Made by a program: the position numbers and the translations under genes | From: Motacilla alba alba | Lineage: Eukaryota; Chordata; Aves; Passeriformes; Motacillidae | Assembly (NCBI RefSeq): GCF_015832195.1 | Contig: NC_052028.1 | Coordinates: 3,887,501-3,951,500 of the forward strand | Direction: 5' to 3' | DNA length: 64,000 nt | Part shown: positions 32,291 through 45,200 of the stretch, piece after piece | How the letters are laid out: each line of letters opens with the position of its first letter | Position numbering within the stretch: position 1 is the stretch's first letter | The notes under the pieces: model-generated | Told to the model about the DNA's origin: nothing | Database searches by the model: none | The model's input: only the letters and a program-made list of their open reading frames with translations

Positions 32291-35200
32291 GAAGCAGAAT
32301 AAGCTCTTACTATCCTTTAGTCTTCATATTCTTCTGAATTCATTTTGACTCAGTTGTAATTTAAATATGAACAGATACCACCTTTGACTTCTTAGAAAGT
32401 AACTTTAAAAAAAAAAAAACAACATTGAAAAAGCTTTAAAAAATTACTTAAATGCCTACTGCAGTGTTTTTGCCAATAGGAAATATCAGTTCTGCATGGA
32501 AACACAAAGCATTGCCTTATGCTTATGAAGGGAGCAGTGTTTTCAGGAGTGCTTTTGTTCAAACATGTGCTTGATGGATTTCATTTATTGGAGCCACTGT
32601 TGTTTCCTGCTCCCCCAAATATCAGGAAATCCGAATTCCCTTTATGTCCAGGACTCCGCAAGGAAGAGGTGGTCATCCCTAGTGGATACTGGTGCAGAAT
32701 TTCAACACTTTAGCTCTCAGGTAATTTCCTCTCTACTTCTGGATAAATTTTCAGTCTCCGCAAGGAACTTCCATTTCCATGAGAAATCAGCCTTTTTAAA
32801 AAAATTTAATTTAAAAAGCTATTAAATAGGTAAGCTGGACAGCAGCTGTTGTTGTGGTGTGTGATCAGTCTGGAAATGTGTGAAAAAGGTTTTTTAGGAT
32901 TTAGTGAGCAGGTCCTTTCTAGTACACCACTCAGCCTCACAGGTCCCCAGCATCACATCGCTGCAGTATTTACCACTGCAAAATGACCTGTTGTTTTCCT
33001 GGAACTTTCTCTTCAGCTTATACTTGTCTAAAATGAGTATAATTGTGTGCATTTGAAATCCTTGATTGTTTCTTTCACCTCTTTTTCTTCTTTTAATTTG
33101 TAATGAAGTAATTTCATAATTATCATTCCTACATTTCAAAGTAAGGTGCTCCTCTGAGGCTGCCCACCCTCAGCCAGGGGTATGGGGAAGGCTTAAAGCG
33201 TGGTTTAAAACTGCTCTCATTCCCTTTTTGCTGGTCTTAAAGCAGCTTTGCTATAAAATCTGGTGGATTTGTACAAGTTTTAATCACCTGCCTTAATAGG
33301 ATGGCTCTTGTATTAAATACCTGCAGGGCTGAACCTTTGAACCATATTGCACTGCTGGAAAATCCCCCCCAATGAGGTCTCACTGAAGTTAGAGTGGTAG
33401 AAGGAAATAAAGTTCAGGGGAAATTGAACAATCCACTGTTTGTATGGAATCAAAATAGCTTTGAGGAGTAAAGTCTTTTAACTTGAAATGCTGAAATCAA
33501 AGAAGTTAATCAAATAACCTCTTATTACTGAAAATTTTACTTAATACTATTTGATGTCTCAGCAGCTTCATTTTCTTAAAACTTTTTCTTTCTACCTAAG
33601 GACTGAATTTAGACATTCCATGATTTTGTTTTCCATGAGGGACTTTAGGGCTATTTTTGGAAGAGGAAGTATGTTGATTGTGATGTGTCAATGGCATTTC
33701 CAGTCTGTTTATCTGTTTTGTGGCAATTTCCCTGCACAATACAGGCTTTTGAAGCATCTGAAACACCTGAAGACCTTGAAGATCCCAGAAGCTCTTAAGT
33801 AATTTAAGGCACATCTCTATTTTCATTCAACTAACAAAAAACAATTTGATAGAGTTGATCAAGAGTAAGATTTCTTTGAGACAATAGTTTGTATTTTTTA
33901 TGCCAAGAAGTTTAATTTAAAATAATTTTAAACTTTATGCATAATGAGAATAATGTTTCAGCATCCAACATAGATTAAATAGCATGAGTTTAGTTCTTAA
34001 ACTATAAACAATTTTTTAAAGAATGACATAAACTATTAAGTAGTTTATTGTGTCCCCTCCTAAAGGCAGCAGAGAGGAAATGAACCAATAAGAAATGCTA
34101 TTATTCATGACAAATAGGCAAAGCAACCCCAGTAAATAATGAGACCACTGGCAGTTAATGGGCAAGCCACAGTGGATTTTAAGATGATAAACCAAATTAT
34201 TATATTGATATTTATTTGATTTTCTCACTGTAACAATTTGAGGCTTTAACACAGGAGTTGCCAGGCTGCAGATCATGTTTTACTGTGTGCAATGATACCA
34301 TTTGTTCTGCTGTCCCTTGTTCAGGGTCAGTTCAGATGTTTCCAAGTTTACCAACCCTTTCCTGTACCTCCAGCTAAATGTCTGGCACTCACATGATCTA
34401 TTTTCTCTCTCTTGTTAAGCATCCTGGATTCAGGTGTAGTCCCTGCTGGATATCGAGGTAGTTCCATAGTAATTAAACCTTTTTTTGTCACTTTCATGAG
34501 CTACTTTTGTTATGAGGAAAATCTCCTATCTTCAGTCTTTTTCTGTGGCCAATCTTGGTTTCCTGTAGCTGAAATGCAGTGTCTGCATCGGTCATTGGGG
34601 CACTCAGTGCTCTATCCACAGCTTTCTTTTCATGCTGCATCTAAACTCCCTGCTTGTACTCATCTTTCTCTGGTCAATAACTACTCCTGTGAATAGTGAA
34701 AAAAGAGACAATGGGAAATGGTGACATTTCCAATGTTGTTTCTTGGCTCTGTGACAGAATTTCTGATTTTCTTTGCCATGCTCCTCCTGGCACCTGTTAT
34801 CATTCTCTGTCTTTCCCTTTCTCTACAATGTGAGTATCTCAGCCCAAAGATGCTCCAAGCTGAGCTGGATTCCCTTCCTGACAAATCCTACTCCTTCCAA
34901 ATAGTACTAAGATATATTTACCTGATGATTTCTTTCTGACATGTATTAAATTTAGTACTTCCAGTATCTTTTGCTTGAGCAGAGTCCTTGATTTAGGTAA
35001 CATTGTGTATTAGTTTGTTCAGAAACTATATCTAAAAATGGACTAGATCATGTAATCTTGCAGCAGAATGGGTCATTCATGTAGCTGCTAAATAATACAA
35101 TTATTCTATAATTTGATAATAAACGACTTTCTGGTAAATATATCAGTCATCTGTAGTCATGTTGATGTTTCAGCTATATGGAGAAACATCTCTGTGGGCT

Positions 35201-38200
35201 GGGGGATGTTCACTTTAGGAAGCTGATCCTGGTGAGTGAAGCAGAGCTTCCCTGGGTGAGGTCCAGCACTTGCAGTGTGCAGTTGTGTCAACAAATGCCA
35301 GTAAACCACCACAGGGCCTTTGCACTCACCAGAGTTACTCAGACAGTTGAAAATCCTTCTGAATTCAACGTCAAGAAAGTTTTTCAGCTAAGTTCTTCCT
35401 TTTAGGCCAAGTGGCTGGGCACTAATGCAGGCAGTGCCACATCCAGCATCCCTTAGGCTGAGCAAACCCTAAATCACTTGTCCCACTGCCCAGGGCAAGT
35501 GACCTACTCTGAAGGGACCTGCAGTCCTCCTGCTACATCCTGAGGGAATATTCCAACATAGTTTAGTGATTTCTCAACAAGTCACACTGGCAAGCAAGCA
35601 AGAAAAAACCTGAAATGTTTATCAGCATAAGTGAAGACAAACCCAACTTTTCTGCATGCACTTGTGCCACATAAAAGTACTTAAAATTACAGAAATGCTG
35701 AACCAGGCCCTAAATAATGGATGTTTTTGCTCCTTTCACCTTTAACATTAGTTGAGTGAAAGGGAGTGATAGCTCTGGAGAATTATGTGGCACTTGCAAA
35801 ATGATGTTTTGCGTCCCCTTCTGCCCCTTACGGGATTGCTAAATATGAGGAAAATGCTGAAGCTGTGGGTGTTGGAATACAGACTGTGTATTGGAACTCA
35901 ATGGAAATATACTTTCCACCAGACTTTAGTTGAGCTGCATTTTTAATAATTAAATTAACAAATTTCACTTACTAACTCGGCTCCTAGTTACAGTATTTGT
36001 GCTAAATAATACCAATAGTACTTATGCTATACTAAATGGAAATGTTCATCTTGGAATGCCTTGTCTTTTGTAAGCCAGAATGTCCCTGTTTGGGTAAGTA
36101 AAATGAGTCTTGCAGACTCTTCTGGCAGGATGAAATCCAGGCTTCAGGGGTATTTGAAAACTTAGACTAAAAGTGAATTCTCCAAATCCTTCCTTCCTTT
36201 TTAAAACCCAAGGACAGTGTTACAGTACAGGGCTGCTGAAACATTTGAGCTTTCACTCTAATCTACACTTCATCTTTAAATGTCATGAATTAAAGTAATT
36301 AAGATTAATAGAATCCAGTTCTGAGCAAGACAAGGCGTGCAGGCTCTGAACTCTTGCGTGTATCTTTCATTGTACCATGTAAGGGATATTAGGAGTACTG
36401 AATGGATTCCCATGAAATAAATGTGTGTAGTTTTACTACTATTTTTTGCTTCTTTTTGAGGGATTTTCTAAGCAGCACAAACTATTTTAGACAATAGAAA
36501 TTACTGTGAAGGGCAGGATTTTAACAGATGTATTAAAATTGAAAGAATTTTGCTTTTGCAAACTGATTATTTCACAGTTTTTATATCTTTAAAAATACAT
36601 ATTTTTCTCTTTAGCAAACTGCCAAATGTCTCTTAATGTGAGCTTTTTGCAGTGTCAAGGAGAAATTTGGGAAGGCAGAAGGTCTGTTCATTGCTCGTTA
36701 GCCAAAATGTATGCCTTGCCATGCATGGGAAAGTACAGGTTGAGACAAATTAAATTCCTAGAAAACATCATGAGTGAAGAGATGACAGAAAAGTGGGGTG
36801 GCATTAGGCAGAAGTTTTAGTTAATGATTGAGGAGTTTTTTATGAGGCGTTGTTTCGTGTTACCTGTGTGTGTGTTGCTGCAGAGTGGTTTTATCTGGTT
36901 GATGATGCTGCTCTGGGAGGGCACGTTTGTGTGAAAGCACATTGAAACATACGTGACCTTAGGAGGCCCAGTGCTGTCAAGAAAATAAAAATAGTCCCTT
37001 GCACATCATCTGGCTCCTGAAGGATTCAAAAATCCACCAGGTTTTTGAAAACATGGCTGCTTTCAAGTGGTAAAATGAGCAGAAGATAATTACAATCTTT
37101 TTTTTTCCTCCCAAGGGAGCACACACAGCAGTTTTTGTGTTTTCAATTGCGACAGATTAAGATTTTCTGAGGAGTCTGAGAGTGTTTTCACAGAGGCATT
37201 ATGGAAAGCATGTTTTGCCATGTGAGATTTATAATAACCCTCTAAGTGTTTGGTGCGACTGAGGCCTGTTGGATCTCAACAGCAAACCCTGTCCGTGGCA
37301 GTGACAGGACGGGGTGATGTTATCATGTCCAGAAGGCAGGGGTGACACTCAGTGTGGAGCTGGCTGAAGAGCTGTTGGGATCAGAACAGTCACAAATTGC
37401 AATATCAATCCTGCCCAGGCAGCCCTGCCCACTGTGGGGTTCAGAGTCCCCAGGGACTGCTGCTCATCTCTCAACCTGAGAGGAGATATGGGGCTCCACT
37501 GAGCTCAGAAAGCAAGGCCCCTTCTTTATGACAACTTAACATTCATGCTCATTTGAACTCTGAGAAAACAGCTTTTTGTTCTCAAGTGGAGCTGCAGTTC
37601 TTGCAAAATCTCCCCTATTACATGAAGTACTAAAGGAAAGGAATTAAGGGAAGTAGTAAAGTCATGATGACTGAACAAATCGTTGGGCTCTGTTCTTGCT
37701 TTCCTCTCATCTTCAGGCTATTACAGAGTCAATTGAAATGGAAAAGCAAGCACGTAGCAACTGCTGTGTGTGTTGAGAGGAGATTGTGTGCTTTCCAGCT
37801 GATGGTGCTCTCAGGAGTGGGGTGAATCTGTACCTTTGTGTTTGCAGTGAGCCCTGTGGGAGTGCCACGGCCTTGGCCAGGGAACAGCCCTGGAATTGTA
37901 TTTCTGTGTGTTGGTGTTACCTCATGCTGCCTTCATTCCTGGGCACGGGGATATTACAGGCAGGGAGGTTCTTTCAGGCTCAGGTGGGTGTTTGAAATAA
38001 ACTACTTTTCCAGTGTTCAGCTCCCTCCTTGAATTACATTAGGACTTAAGATTTTCTGTTCTATTGTCGTACTTTCCTGTAAGAATGCAATGATTCATCA
38101 GAAAAAAACCATTTTGTTTTAACACAGAAGAGGTGTTGAATAAATTTAGTACATGGAGGTGATTTTTTTTGCCTGGTATTTCTGTCTTTTGGGAACAGGT

Positions 38201-39722
38201 CAGAGCAAAATCTCTTCTCAGCATGGCAGAAGATTAGGCTGTGTTAGTAGCTGTGTGTGCTGAGTTGGACTCCTGAGTTATTTCAAAGTAGGCAATAGTT
38301 TTTAATTATTACAAGGGGGAGAAAATATTTCAGAAAATCAGTGTTGGATCTTGGGGACCTAAGACTCCAGTGGACTTTTCCTAGCTCTGTCAGTACTTTG
38401 GTTTGCTTCCGCTGGGAATTCATGATGTGTGAAAAAAAATACCCCTGAATGTTGCAAAGTTTATTTTAACATTATTACAATATTTAAATGCATTAGTTGC
38501 CTGGAAGAAAAAGTATTATAATTATGATGTTTTGATTTTTGCATGCCTGTACACTGAAGAAATCCCTCTTAGCAGGCACAGTCTCATAGTAAATAGCACT
38601 GGAGGGCTGCAGAGAAAGTGGATGTGCAGTAGCAGGAGTACCAATGTAATTATATTTTGTTCTTCTGTGTGGTTACTCCTAGGGGAGAAGGAAGTTGGTG
38701 ATTAAAGTGATTAGGTACCAATATTGTTGTGGTGTTAGCTGGCACCCAGGCAGTGCTCAGAGCTGTGTCACTTCATAGTGGAGCTTTGTATATGAATTAC
38801 TCAAGGTAGAAGTATTTAGAGTAATTAAGGGGAATAAGAGCTTGGCTCTTTAGGGGTGACAACTACAGAAGTAGCAATAGTAATGGTATTTTGAAACACG
38901 TGGTGACAATATGGCCCTCTTTATTTCTGCAAGGGTATAGTTAGAGCTCCTGGTAGTTTCTCAGCAACTGTATTATTTCTCTAACTGACAGATCTTATGC
39001 AATCGAGCACCTTATGCTTAACCTCTGGTTGTATTTCCCCTTATTTTTTCCTGACCTTGAGTAAATGATTGTCATTTTATGTTCCAGCCAAAGTCCTTGA
39101 AATGTTCCTCTCCAGAAATGGACTCAGTATCGCTGTGCTGTTCCCTGAAGATTGCTGGGTACTGTGAGGGTGGAAACCATTTGCTATTACTTAATGAAAA
39201 AATGTCCTCCATAAATCACCTCTTCAAGTGGAGCTCACAGTGAAACAGCATGAGTCTTTAGCACTGCCAGCACTCTAATAGACTTATATATCCTGGGTAC
39301 TCATTATTTGCTGGTTGTTAATTATAGAGTGTGTTTAAGACAGGAAATCTGGTGTGCTTCTTAAGGAAAAAGCAGCATGCCCCATCCTACAGATGAGAGG
39401 GAGAGGGAGCAGGCAAAGGAGGGGAAGGAAATGTCTTTTAGTTTAATTTAAAGGAATGTACTATGTATTTCACCTACAGTGAAACCAATCTGACGTTTTA
39501 ATGCATGTAATTGCGTGTTTCTAATTTTCACCCCTGAATAAAGAGGCTAAAGGATTTTTAGACCTCTAGAAAGGTTATTGCTGGGCCAATTTGGGTGCAT
39601 CTTTTGGAGATTTTGTTTGCTATTATGGTAACAAAACCCCAGAACTCTTTGGGTAGATGTGTGAAGGATGTCCCTCAGGGGGGAAGCTGGAGCTTTAAGA
39701 TCTTTACACAGCTCCCCGCTTA
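32291..39722. other. Long non-coding stretch, nothing firmly recognised
   Basis: Unique AT-rich sequence. A12 at about 32407-32419. Frames of 60-95 codons (for example 32565-32825, 34412-34696, 36626-36820) are random-looking. The segment 37260-37520 is GC-richer but has no identifiable element. Segments near 34090-34230, 35930-36010 and 38640-39000 have a complex, motif-rich composition that would deserve a conservation check. Confidence 0.45.
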
Positions 39723-39748
39723 TTAGATCTGTTAATCTAATTAAGTGG
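39723..39748. promoter_or_regulatory. Palindromic homeodomain/NKX-type motif cluster
   Basis: TTAGAT (39723-39728) and ATCTAA (39735-39740) form a 6-bp inverted repeat around CTGTTA, making GTTAATC at the centre. It runs directly into TAATTAAGTGG, which contains TTAAGTGG (39741-39748), the known high-affinity NKX2-type site. Motifs are seen; function is inferred. Confidence 0.35.
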
Positions 39749-41292
39749 TTTACTCTGACTTCACACAGGCATGAATCAGAAGCAATTCATCTCTGAAGTC
39801 AGTTGTGTGCAATCATTATCCTGGTGGTGGGAAGATGAGGGCTAAACCCAGTGCCTGTGAGATCACCTCTCCTCCCTGCTCCAGGAGATCACATTCACAT
39901 GTATGTCACTGGGTAAAGTGTATAAATAGCTGTACAGCAAGGATTGACAACTCAACTTTTCCTTCCTCCAGGCAACTCTTTTTACCGGCTACTTTCTATT
40001 TCTGACTTTCTGGAAGGTTTAATTTTCTTCCTGACAATGGCACAGCTTCAACAGGGAGGCCAAAGGGCTCTGCCAGCAGAGCCACTCGCTGTTGGGGACT
40101 CCCTGTTCTGTCAGGGAGTGGCAGGTTTTGAACCCTCTCCAACAGGAGACAATTTCTGATGCTCATTGCCTGCTTTCCAAGCTGTCATACAGAAGGAAAG
40201 TCCTCCTCCTTTGGCTGAAAGGCTGCTTCTCCAGTTTGAGAGGGAAGAATTGGAGGGTAAATGGAAAAGACAGGGAAGGTGGTGTTCACCTGGTCTTTGA
40301 ACCCAGGCTCTGTCATTCAGCTCTTTACATTTGTTATCAATAACCATAAAAAGCCACAGGTTACTTGCAAGTTCACATGTGGTCTTGGAAATAGTGAAAT
40401 GTTTAGCTATGGGGGAATGGAAAACTTACTGCTCTGTTGGAGATGTTCTGTGTGAAGCTGTCATACCCATGGGAGCAAAGAAAATAATTGGAACAACAGA
40501 GGTTTCTCTTGATTTCTTCCTAGCTAATGATCGTCATTTGTCAAAATGTAGGAGGGAGAGACAGCATTCCTTTCCTTGGGAAAAATCTTTCTGTATCCTA
40601 ATTTCTGATAATGTCTACACACATTGTCTATTAAATCTAAAATTTTCTTCCATACATTCCTGGCTGCTCTCAGATCTCATTTCACGTGGAAGGTGCTTAA
40701 AACCCAACTTAATCATGCTGGAATAGTCTGCATCCTGTCCAACCCACGTGCTGTGCCTTGGAGCAGAAAGGAGCTGACATAAAGCTGTCTCTGTGGCAGA
40801 TTCTTGTCTTCCTGCAAGATGTGGGCTATACAGAGTCCAGTGGCTGTATCAGACCAGGAAATCTGCAAAAGAATGGGTTAGAACTGGAGTGCTAATTAAC
40901 ATAGGGAGCTCCTTCATAGAGCAGTATTATTGTACTATAGGCTTTAATAGGGTTAATTACATGCAATTTATATCAATAACCTGTCAGGCTTGAAGACCAA
41001 TAGTATTAGAAAACCTGTGTTAGGAGCCATTATTTCCTTAAGGATAGTTGGCACCTTCAAAAACACCTTTTTTTTTTTTTTGAGATAATTAATATCATAA
41101 AGCCAATATGTATCTTTTATTGATGTATAGATGTATATTTATATTTACAGCATATAAGCTTTATATTTTTGCAGGAGGTGAGTGATTTTCCAAAGCCTTT
41201 TTAAAAGGGGCACTGGCATAGCTAGAGATCAAGACTTGTCTCCAACAGAAGTGGTGGAAGAAAAACTTCTCAAATTACTAAGAACCTAACTC
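39749..41292. other. Non-coding stretch
   Basis: Unique sequence. The longest frame (40331-40726 plus, 131 codons) has no recognisable domain. T-run near 41071-41082. The segment 40890-41000 is rich in TAATTA words. Confidence 0.45.
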
Positions 41293-41426
41293 CAAAAAAA
41301 AAGAAAAATAAAACCAAACCAAACCAAAAAAAAACCAAAAACAAAATAAAACAAAAAAAAACCCCAAAAAAAAAAACCCAAAAAAACCCAAAAAAACCCC
41401 AAAAAAACCCAAAAAAACAGAAAAAG
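41293..41426. repeat. A-rich tract with phased A7-C3 tandem repeat
   Basis: First irregular (A)n(CC) words, then AAAAAAACCC-type units of 10-11 bp, with C runs of 3-4 at 41362, 41377, 41387, 41397 and 41408 and A7 runs between the last four. The minus strand carries five G3-4 runs separated by T7-T11. The tract ends about 10-20 bp before the CR1 fragment. Confidence 0.9.
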
Positions 41427-41436
41427 AGATATAGAC

Positions 41437-41741
41437 TTACTGGAGAGAGTCCAGCAAAGGGCCACAAAGAGGAGGAACTCTTTAGAGGAGAAGCTGAGAG
41501 CTGGGGCTGTTCATCCTGGAGGACAGCAGGCCCTGAGGAAGGTTTTATCACCGTGAATACCCCAGATGGGTGGGGGTTGTGATGAGGGGCTCAGGCTCCT
41601 CTAAGTGGTGCCCAGTGCAATGGACACAAATTGAAGTACAGAAAATTAAGCAATTTGGAAATTGAGTCACCCATTCTAGTTGACCTTGCTCTGAGAAAGG
41701 AGATCTACATGAGGTTCCCTCCAAACTCTCCTGTGACTGAG
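41437..41741 (+). mobile_element. CR1 LINE, 5'-truncated 3' fragment
   Basis: From TGGAGAGAGTCCAGCAAAGG through a stretch that reads as the decayed C-terminal end of CR1 ORF2 (GAGAGCTGGGGCTGTTCATCC is a hallmark), then the GTGGTGCCCAGTGCAATGG region, to a 3' end CCCTCCAAACTCTCCTGTGACTGA that corresponds to the CR1 end TTCCAACCT...TTCTGTGATTCTG. Indels and substitutions break the frame, so it is dead. CR1 is the main avian/sauropsid LINE; 5' truncation is its normal insertion product. Confidence 0.85.
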
Positions 41742-44088
41742 ATGGCTTTATCTGATGATTGTCTATGCGGCTCTGAGATACCAGTGCAAAGATACTTAGT
41801 GGTATTTTGATTCTCTCTTTACACCTGTTTGTTTCTTCACCTTTCAGGGCTAATTTTAGACAGAAAAATACCAAGGTTGTGTTCTGACCTAGAACTGTAG
41901 CACCATGCTGCTAATCAGGGGTCATTCATACCTCCTGCTCCATAGGTTGCTTTTTTCTTAAGAGCCCTCCTCTAAACATTTTTATTGCTTTCAAGCCTTG
42001 ATGAGGAAAGGGAAGCTTGGCCTGACAGTTCAAGAATGGCTGTTCTGTATTCAGACAGGCACCAGCTGCATAACTGCTGCTGATTACCCAAGATTTCTGT
42101 AAAAAAAAATAAATCCCAATTTTGTAGCAATTTTCTATGACCTTTGCTTACTCTTCACCTCAGTGTTGGTTTCCAGATGCCTGGACTCAGGTCCAGGGGG
42201 TGAGCTGGAATGTGACCATTGCCTCAATCAGCAGCATTACCTTACCCTGTATAAATGAGGGCAATGTTGGCTCATTTCAGTGGGCAGAGCCCGCTGGGCT
42301 GTTCCATTGGGCCCTAATCTCTATGGGACTGCACTGGTGAGCAGGGATGCTGCTGGTAGGAGAACAAACCTCACCCTGTGTCTTTCCACCACGCTGTAAT
42401 CACTGCAGGAATCACTGCTTCCCTGTCCCACAGCCAAGTGCGGTGCTCCTGGCACATTCCTGGAGGTCAGAACTGTCACACAGCGAGGTGGAAGCCTTGA
42501 CAGAGCACAGGGGAAGGATCCTTGATGCTGAATTTGGCACTGGGTGGCTGGCTTTGCTGGCTTTGCTGTTTGTTAGTACCCATGCAGTTGTGAAGTTTGT
42601 GTCAGCTGCTCAGACCTTTGCCCTTGCAGTGATCTCTCGTAGGGGTAGAAGGCAGAGCTCTGGACAAACATGCCTGTGCTCATGTGGGACACTGCTGTGC
42701 AGGCTGTCACACCTCCAGCTGTGACCTCTGCAGTGAGTTACTGCCCGAGGTGGTGACAGCCCTGGGAGAGGTGCTGGAAGGGCCAGGGCTGGCAGGGTCA
42801 GGGTTCACCCTGCTTTGGAAAGCTGTGCCTAAGAGTTGGCAATCCATAATAGCTTCCTAAGGCAATCCTTCTGGCAGGATTTGTGGAGGGACTGATACTT
42901 GCAGCCTGAGTTCCTGAAGGCATGCTGGAGATAAGGAGACTGCAATAATCTGGTGGCAGCAAGGAATAAACTCTCCCCTCCAGTGTATGCAGAATTTGGA
43001 AAGGTCCAGTTAGGATTTGAAAATATGCTGCAGGGAGAGAAGGTGGAGCAGAGCCTTGTGGCCTGCAAGCCCTGCTGGAGAAAAATCTGCTGGTTTGCAC
43101 TGACTGGCTCTGCTATCTTCCCATCCTACCAACCAGAACCACAGCAGAGTCTCAGTAAGTTGAAGGGTTTAAATGAAAATTACTTGGTTTTCAATTTATT
43201 TTTTTTTCAACAAAAATGGTATCTCTGTAAGGGTTTACACAGGTAACATAATCCATCTTCTTCCATTTTCTTCTCAATAAAGAAGATTTTAAAAGCTGTC
43301 TTGAAATGTTTTTGGATCCAGGCAGTGAAGTAGTTTGCTGTCACCACAAGGAGGCTGAGGATCCTTCTGCTTTCTCATGTGCTTTGTATTGTCACAGCCT
43401 CTGGAGGTTATCCAGAGCAGAGAGGGACTGGTATGTCTGATGTGGAATATACTAATTCTCTGCAAAAAATAAATATTTGTCATGTTCTGGCAAACTCACA
43501 GCAAGCACATAAGAAATGTGCATTTTCTAACTGAAAACACACTGAACACCAGTTCAAGTCCAGCAGGCTTCTCCCTTTAAATTTTCCTCAGAACAAAAAG
43601 ATATTATGAAAAATACTTTTTTTCTGTTTCCAAGTGAAGCAGAGATTAGAAGAAAAAAGCCCTATCTTTCTTTTTTTCCATAAACTCCTCCTGAAACATG
43701 CTTGAAGCACTGGAAAAATTAGTAGGCATATGATAAATGGCCCACAAGCAGCAGATGCAGTAATCTGTGTGCCTTTCTAAAATAACTGTCTTAAGGGGAA
43801 CTTTTATGTCGTTATTTCTTAGCCACTCTGGTTATCAGAATGGCTCTGCACAGCAGCATATATCATGCTTTTATTTTAATTAAACATATCTCAAAGAAGA
43901 GCTTGTAAAAACCTAGCTAGAGGTATTTTATAGGATTTGAACCTGAGGTCATTTTGTTCTATTCATCTCATTTGCATTCAGGGGTTTCTCCACGTTCTGT
44001 GAGCAGAAAGGTTGTGGGGCACAGGATGAGTAAGGAACTTTTTGTGCAAAGGGGCTGTTTGTACATCAGTAGAGTTCTTTTCAAGGTA
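41742..44088. other. Non-coding stretch, possible weak CR1 scrap
   Basis: Mostly unique. GC-richer 42140-42830 has open frames (for example 42347-42724 plus, 125 codons) without recognisable domains. Around 42740-42800, CTGCCCGAGGTGGTGAC...CCTGG...GAGGTGCT loosely resembles the CR1 region upstream of its 3' end, but the match is too weak to annotate as an element. An ATTTGCAT octamer occurs near 43970. Confidence 0.4.
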
Positions 44089-44165
44089 GCTGCTATATAA
44101 CACATCTTCTTTTGCTGCTATATAACACATCTTCTTTTGCTGCTATATAACACATCTTCTTTTGC
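44089..44165 (+). repeat. Perfect 25-bp tandem repeat, 3.1 copies
   Basis: The unit GCTGCTATATAACACATCTT plus CTTTT occurs three times without a mismatch, with a GC remnant at the end. Each copy has a TATATAA word. The lack of divergence points to a recent expansion or active homogenisation. Confidence 0.95.
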
Positions 44166-45156
44166 ATGGAGAAGTGGCCATTTGTTTTAGGAATTTTACC
44201 TTTCATTTTTTAAAGCAGATTAATAAATTTTCTCAAACACCTTTGGTCTGCAAGCTGTGTCTGTATTTTCCCTCCTGAAAGCCCAGCCAGCCTTGTCAAA
44301 CACTGAAGGCTACAGTTTTGATTATGCTGAAACCTTAATATTTCTAGAATCACCTTTTAACAACGTTTTCTGGTTTATTCCTTGGTAGCAAAGAGGCAGA
44401 TGAACAAAGTGCCCAGTTCCTAAGAATTATCTGGGAGACAGAGCTGAGTGCAGTAGTTTCAGTACAAGGTAATATTGAAGTAGATTGGCTCAATGGGGCT
44501 TTAGTGGAAGGAACATTCATAAAGAGCTGTGTGAGAGAGTGTATTAAATGGACTGGTGTCAGGATTCATTTGTTATACTTACCAGGGATTTGCCTGCTTA
44601 CTACACAAGTACCCTTTATTACTGTATTGAATTTAGATATCGCCCACTCCTTGGCAAGATAACTATTTTTCCCTTTGTGTATCTGCAGTTTGCTTTTTAT
44701 TCTCTTCCATCTGCTATCAAACCAACAGCTGATGTACTTTTTTATCAGTGTGGTGCTAAAACAGCAGATCCAGAAGGTATTTCAGTGCAGTGATTTCTGC
44801 GTGGTGTCTTGGTAGTTTGGCTGCTTCCCTTGCAGAAATCCAGGTAACTTTTTACAGGATCAGTGGCTGACATTTGTGACATGAATTTATTATGATAGGA
44901 TCTTGTTAGCTGTGTGATCTTTAGCAGAGTAACTTCACACAGACCTTGTGCTGGCTTTTAAAACAGTTCTTGCAATAGACACCACGGGATTAATGCTGAG
45001 GTGTCTGCTTTCCAGAAATCTCACGAGAGATTTCTACATTCACTTAGATACAGAGAAGGTATTCTTTCTTCAAACTACAGCACTGTGCAACCACTGCTGA
45101 ACTTCACAGGGCTTTCTGTGACAATGTTGAAGGCTGAGACCTCAGCCACTCTATGG
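44166..45156. other. Non-coding stretch, nothing recognised
   Basis: Unique sequence. The 81-codon frame at 44548-44793 is aromatic-rich but not recognisable as a known protein. Confidence 0.5.
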
Positions 45157-45200
45157 AAAAAAAAGCTTCCTTCAGGCAAAAAAAAAAGCTTCCTTCAGGC
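45157..45200 (+). repeat. Two-copy tandem duplication of AnGCTTCCTTCAGGC
   Basis: A8 followed by GCTTCCTTCAGGC (45157-45177) is repeated as A10 plus the same word (45178-45200). It is a local slippage or microduplication event. Confidence 0.9.

Noticed and set aside
41362..41417. Interstitial telomere-like repeat
   Set aside because: The units are AAAAAAACCC-type with a 10-11-bp period, not the vertebrate CCCTAA/TTAGGG repeat.
42735..42805. Possible fifth CR1 remnant
   Set aside because: Only scattered words (CTGCCCGAGGTGGTGAC, GAGGTGCT) resemble CR1. The order is plausible but the match is too weak without an alignment score.
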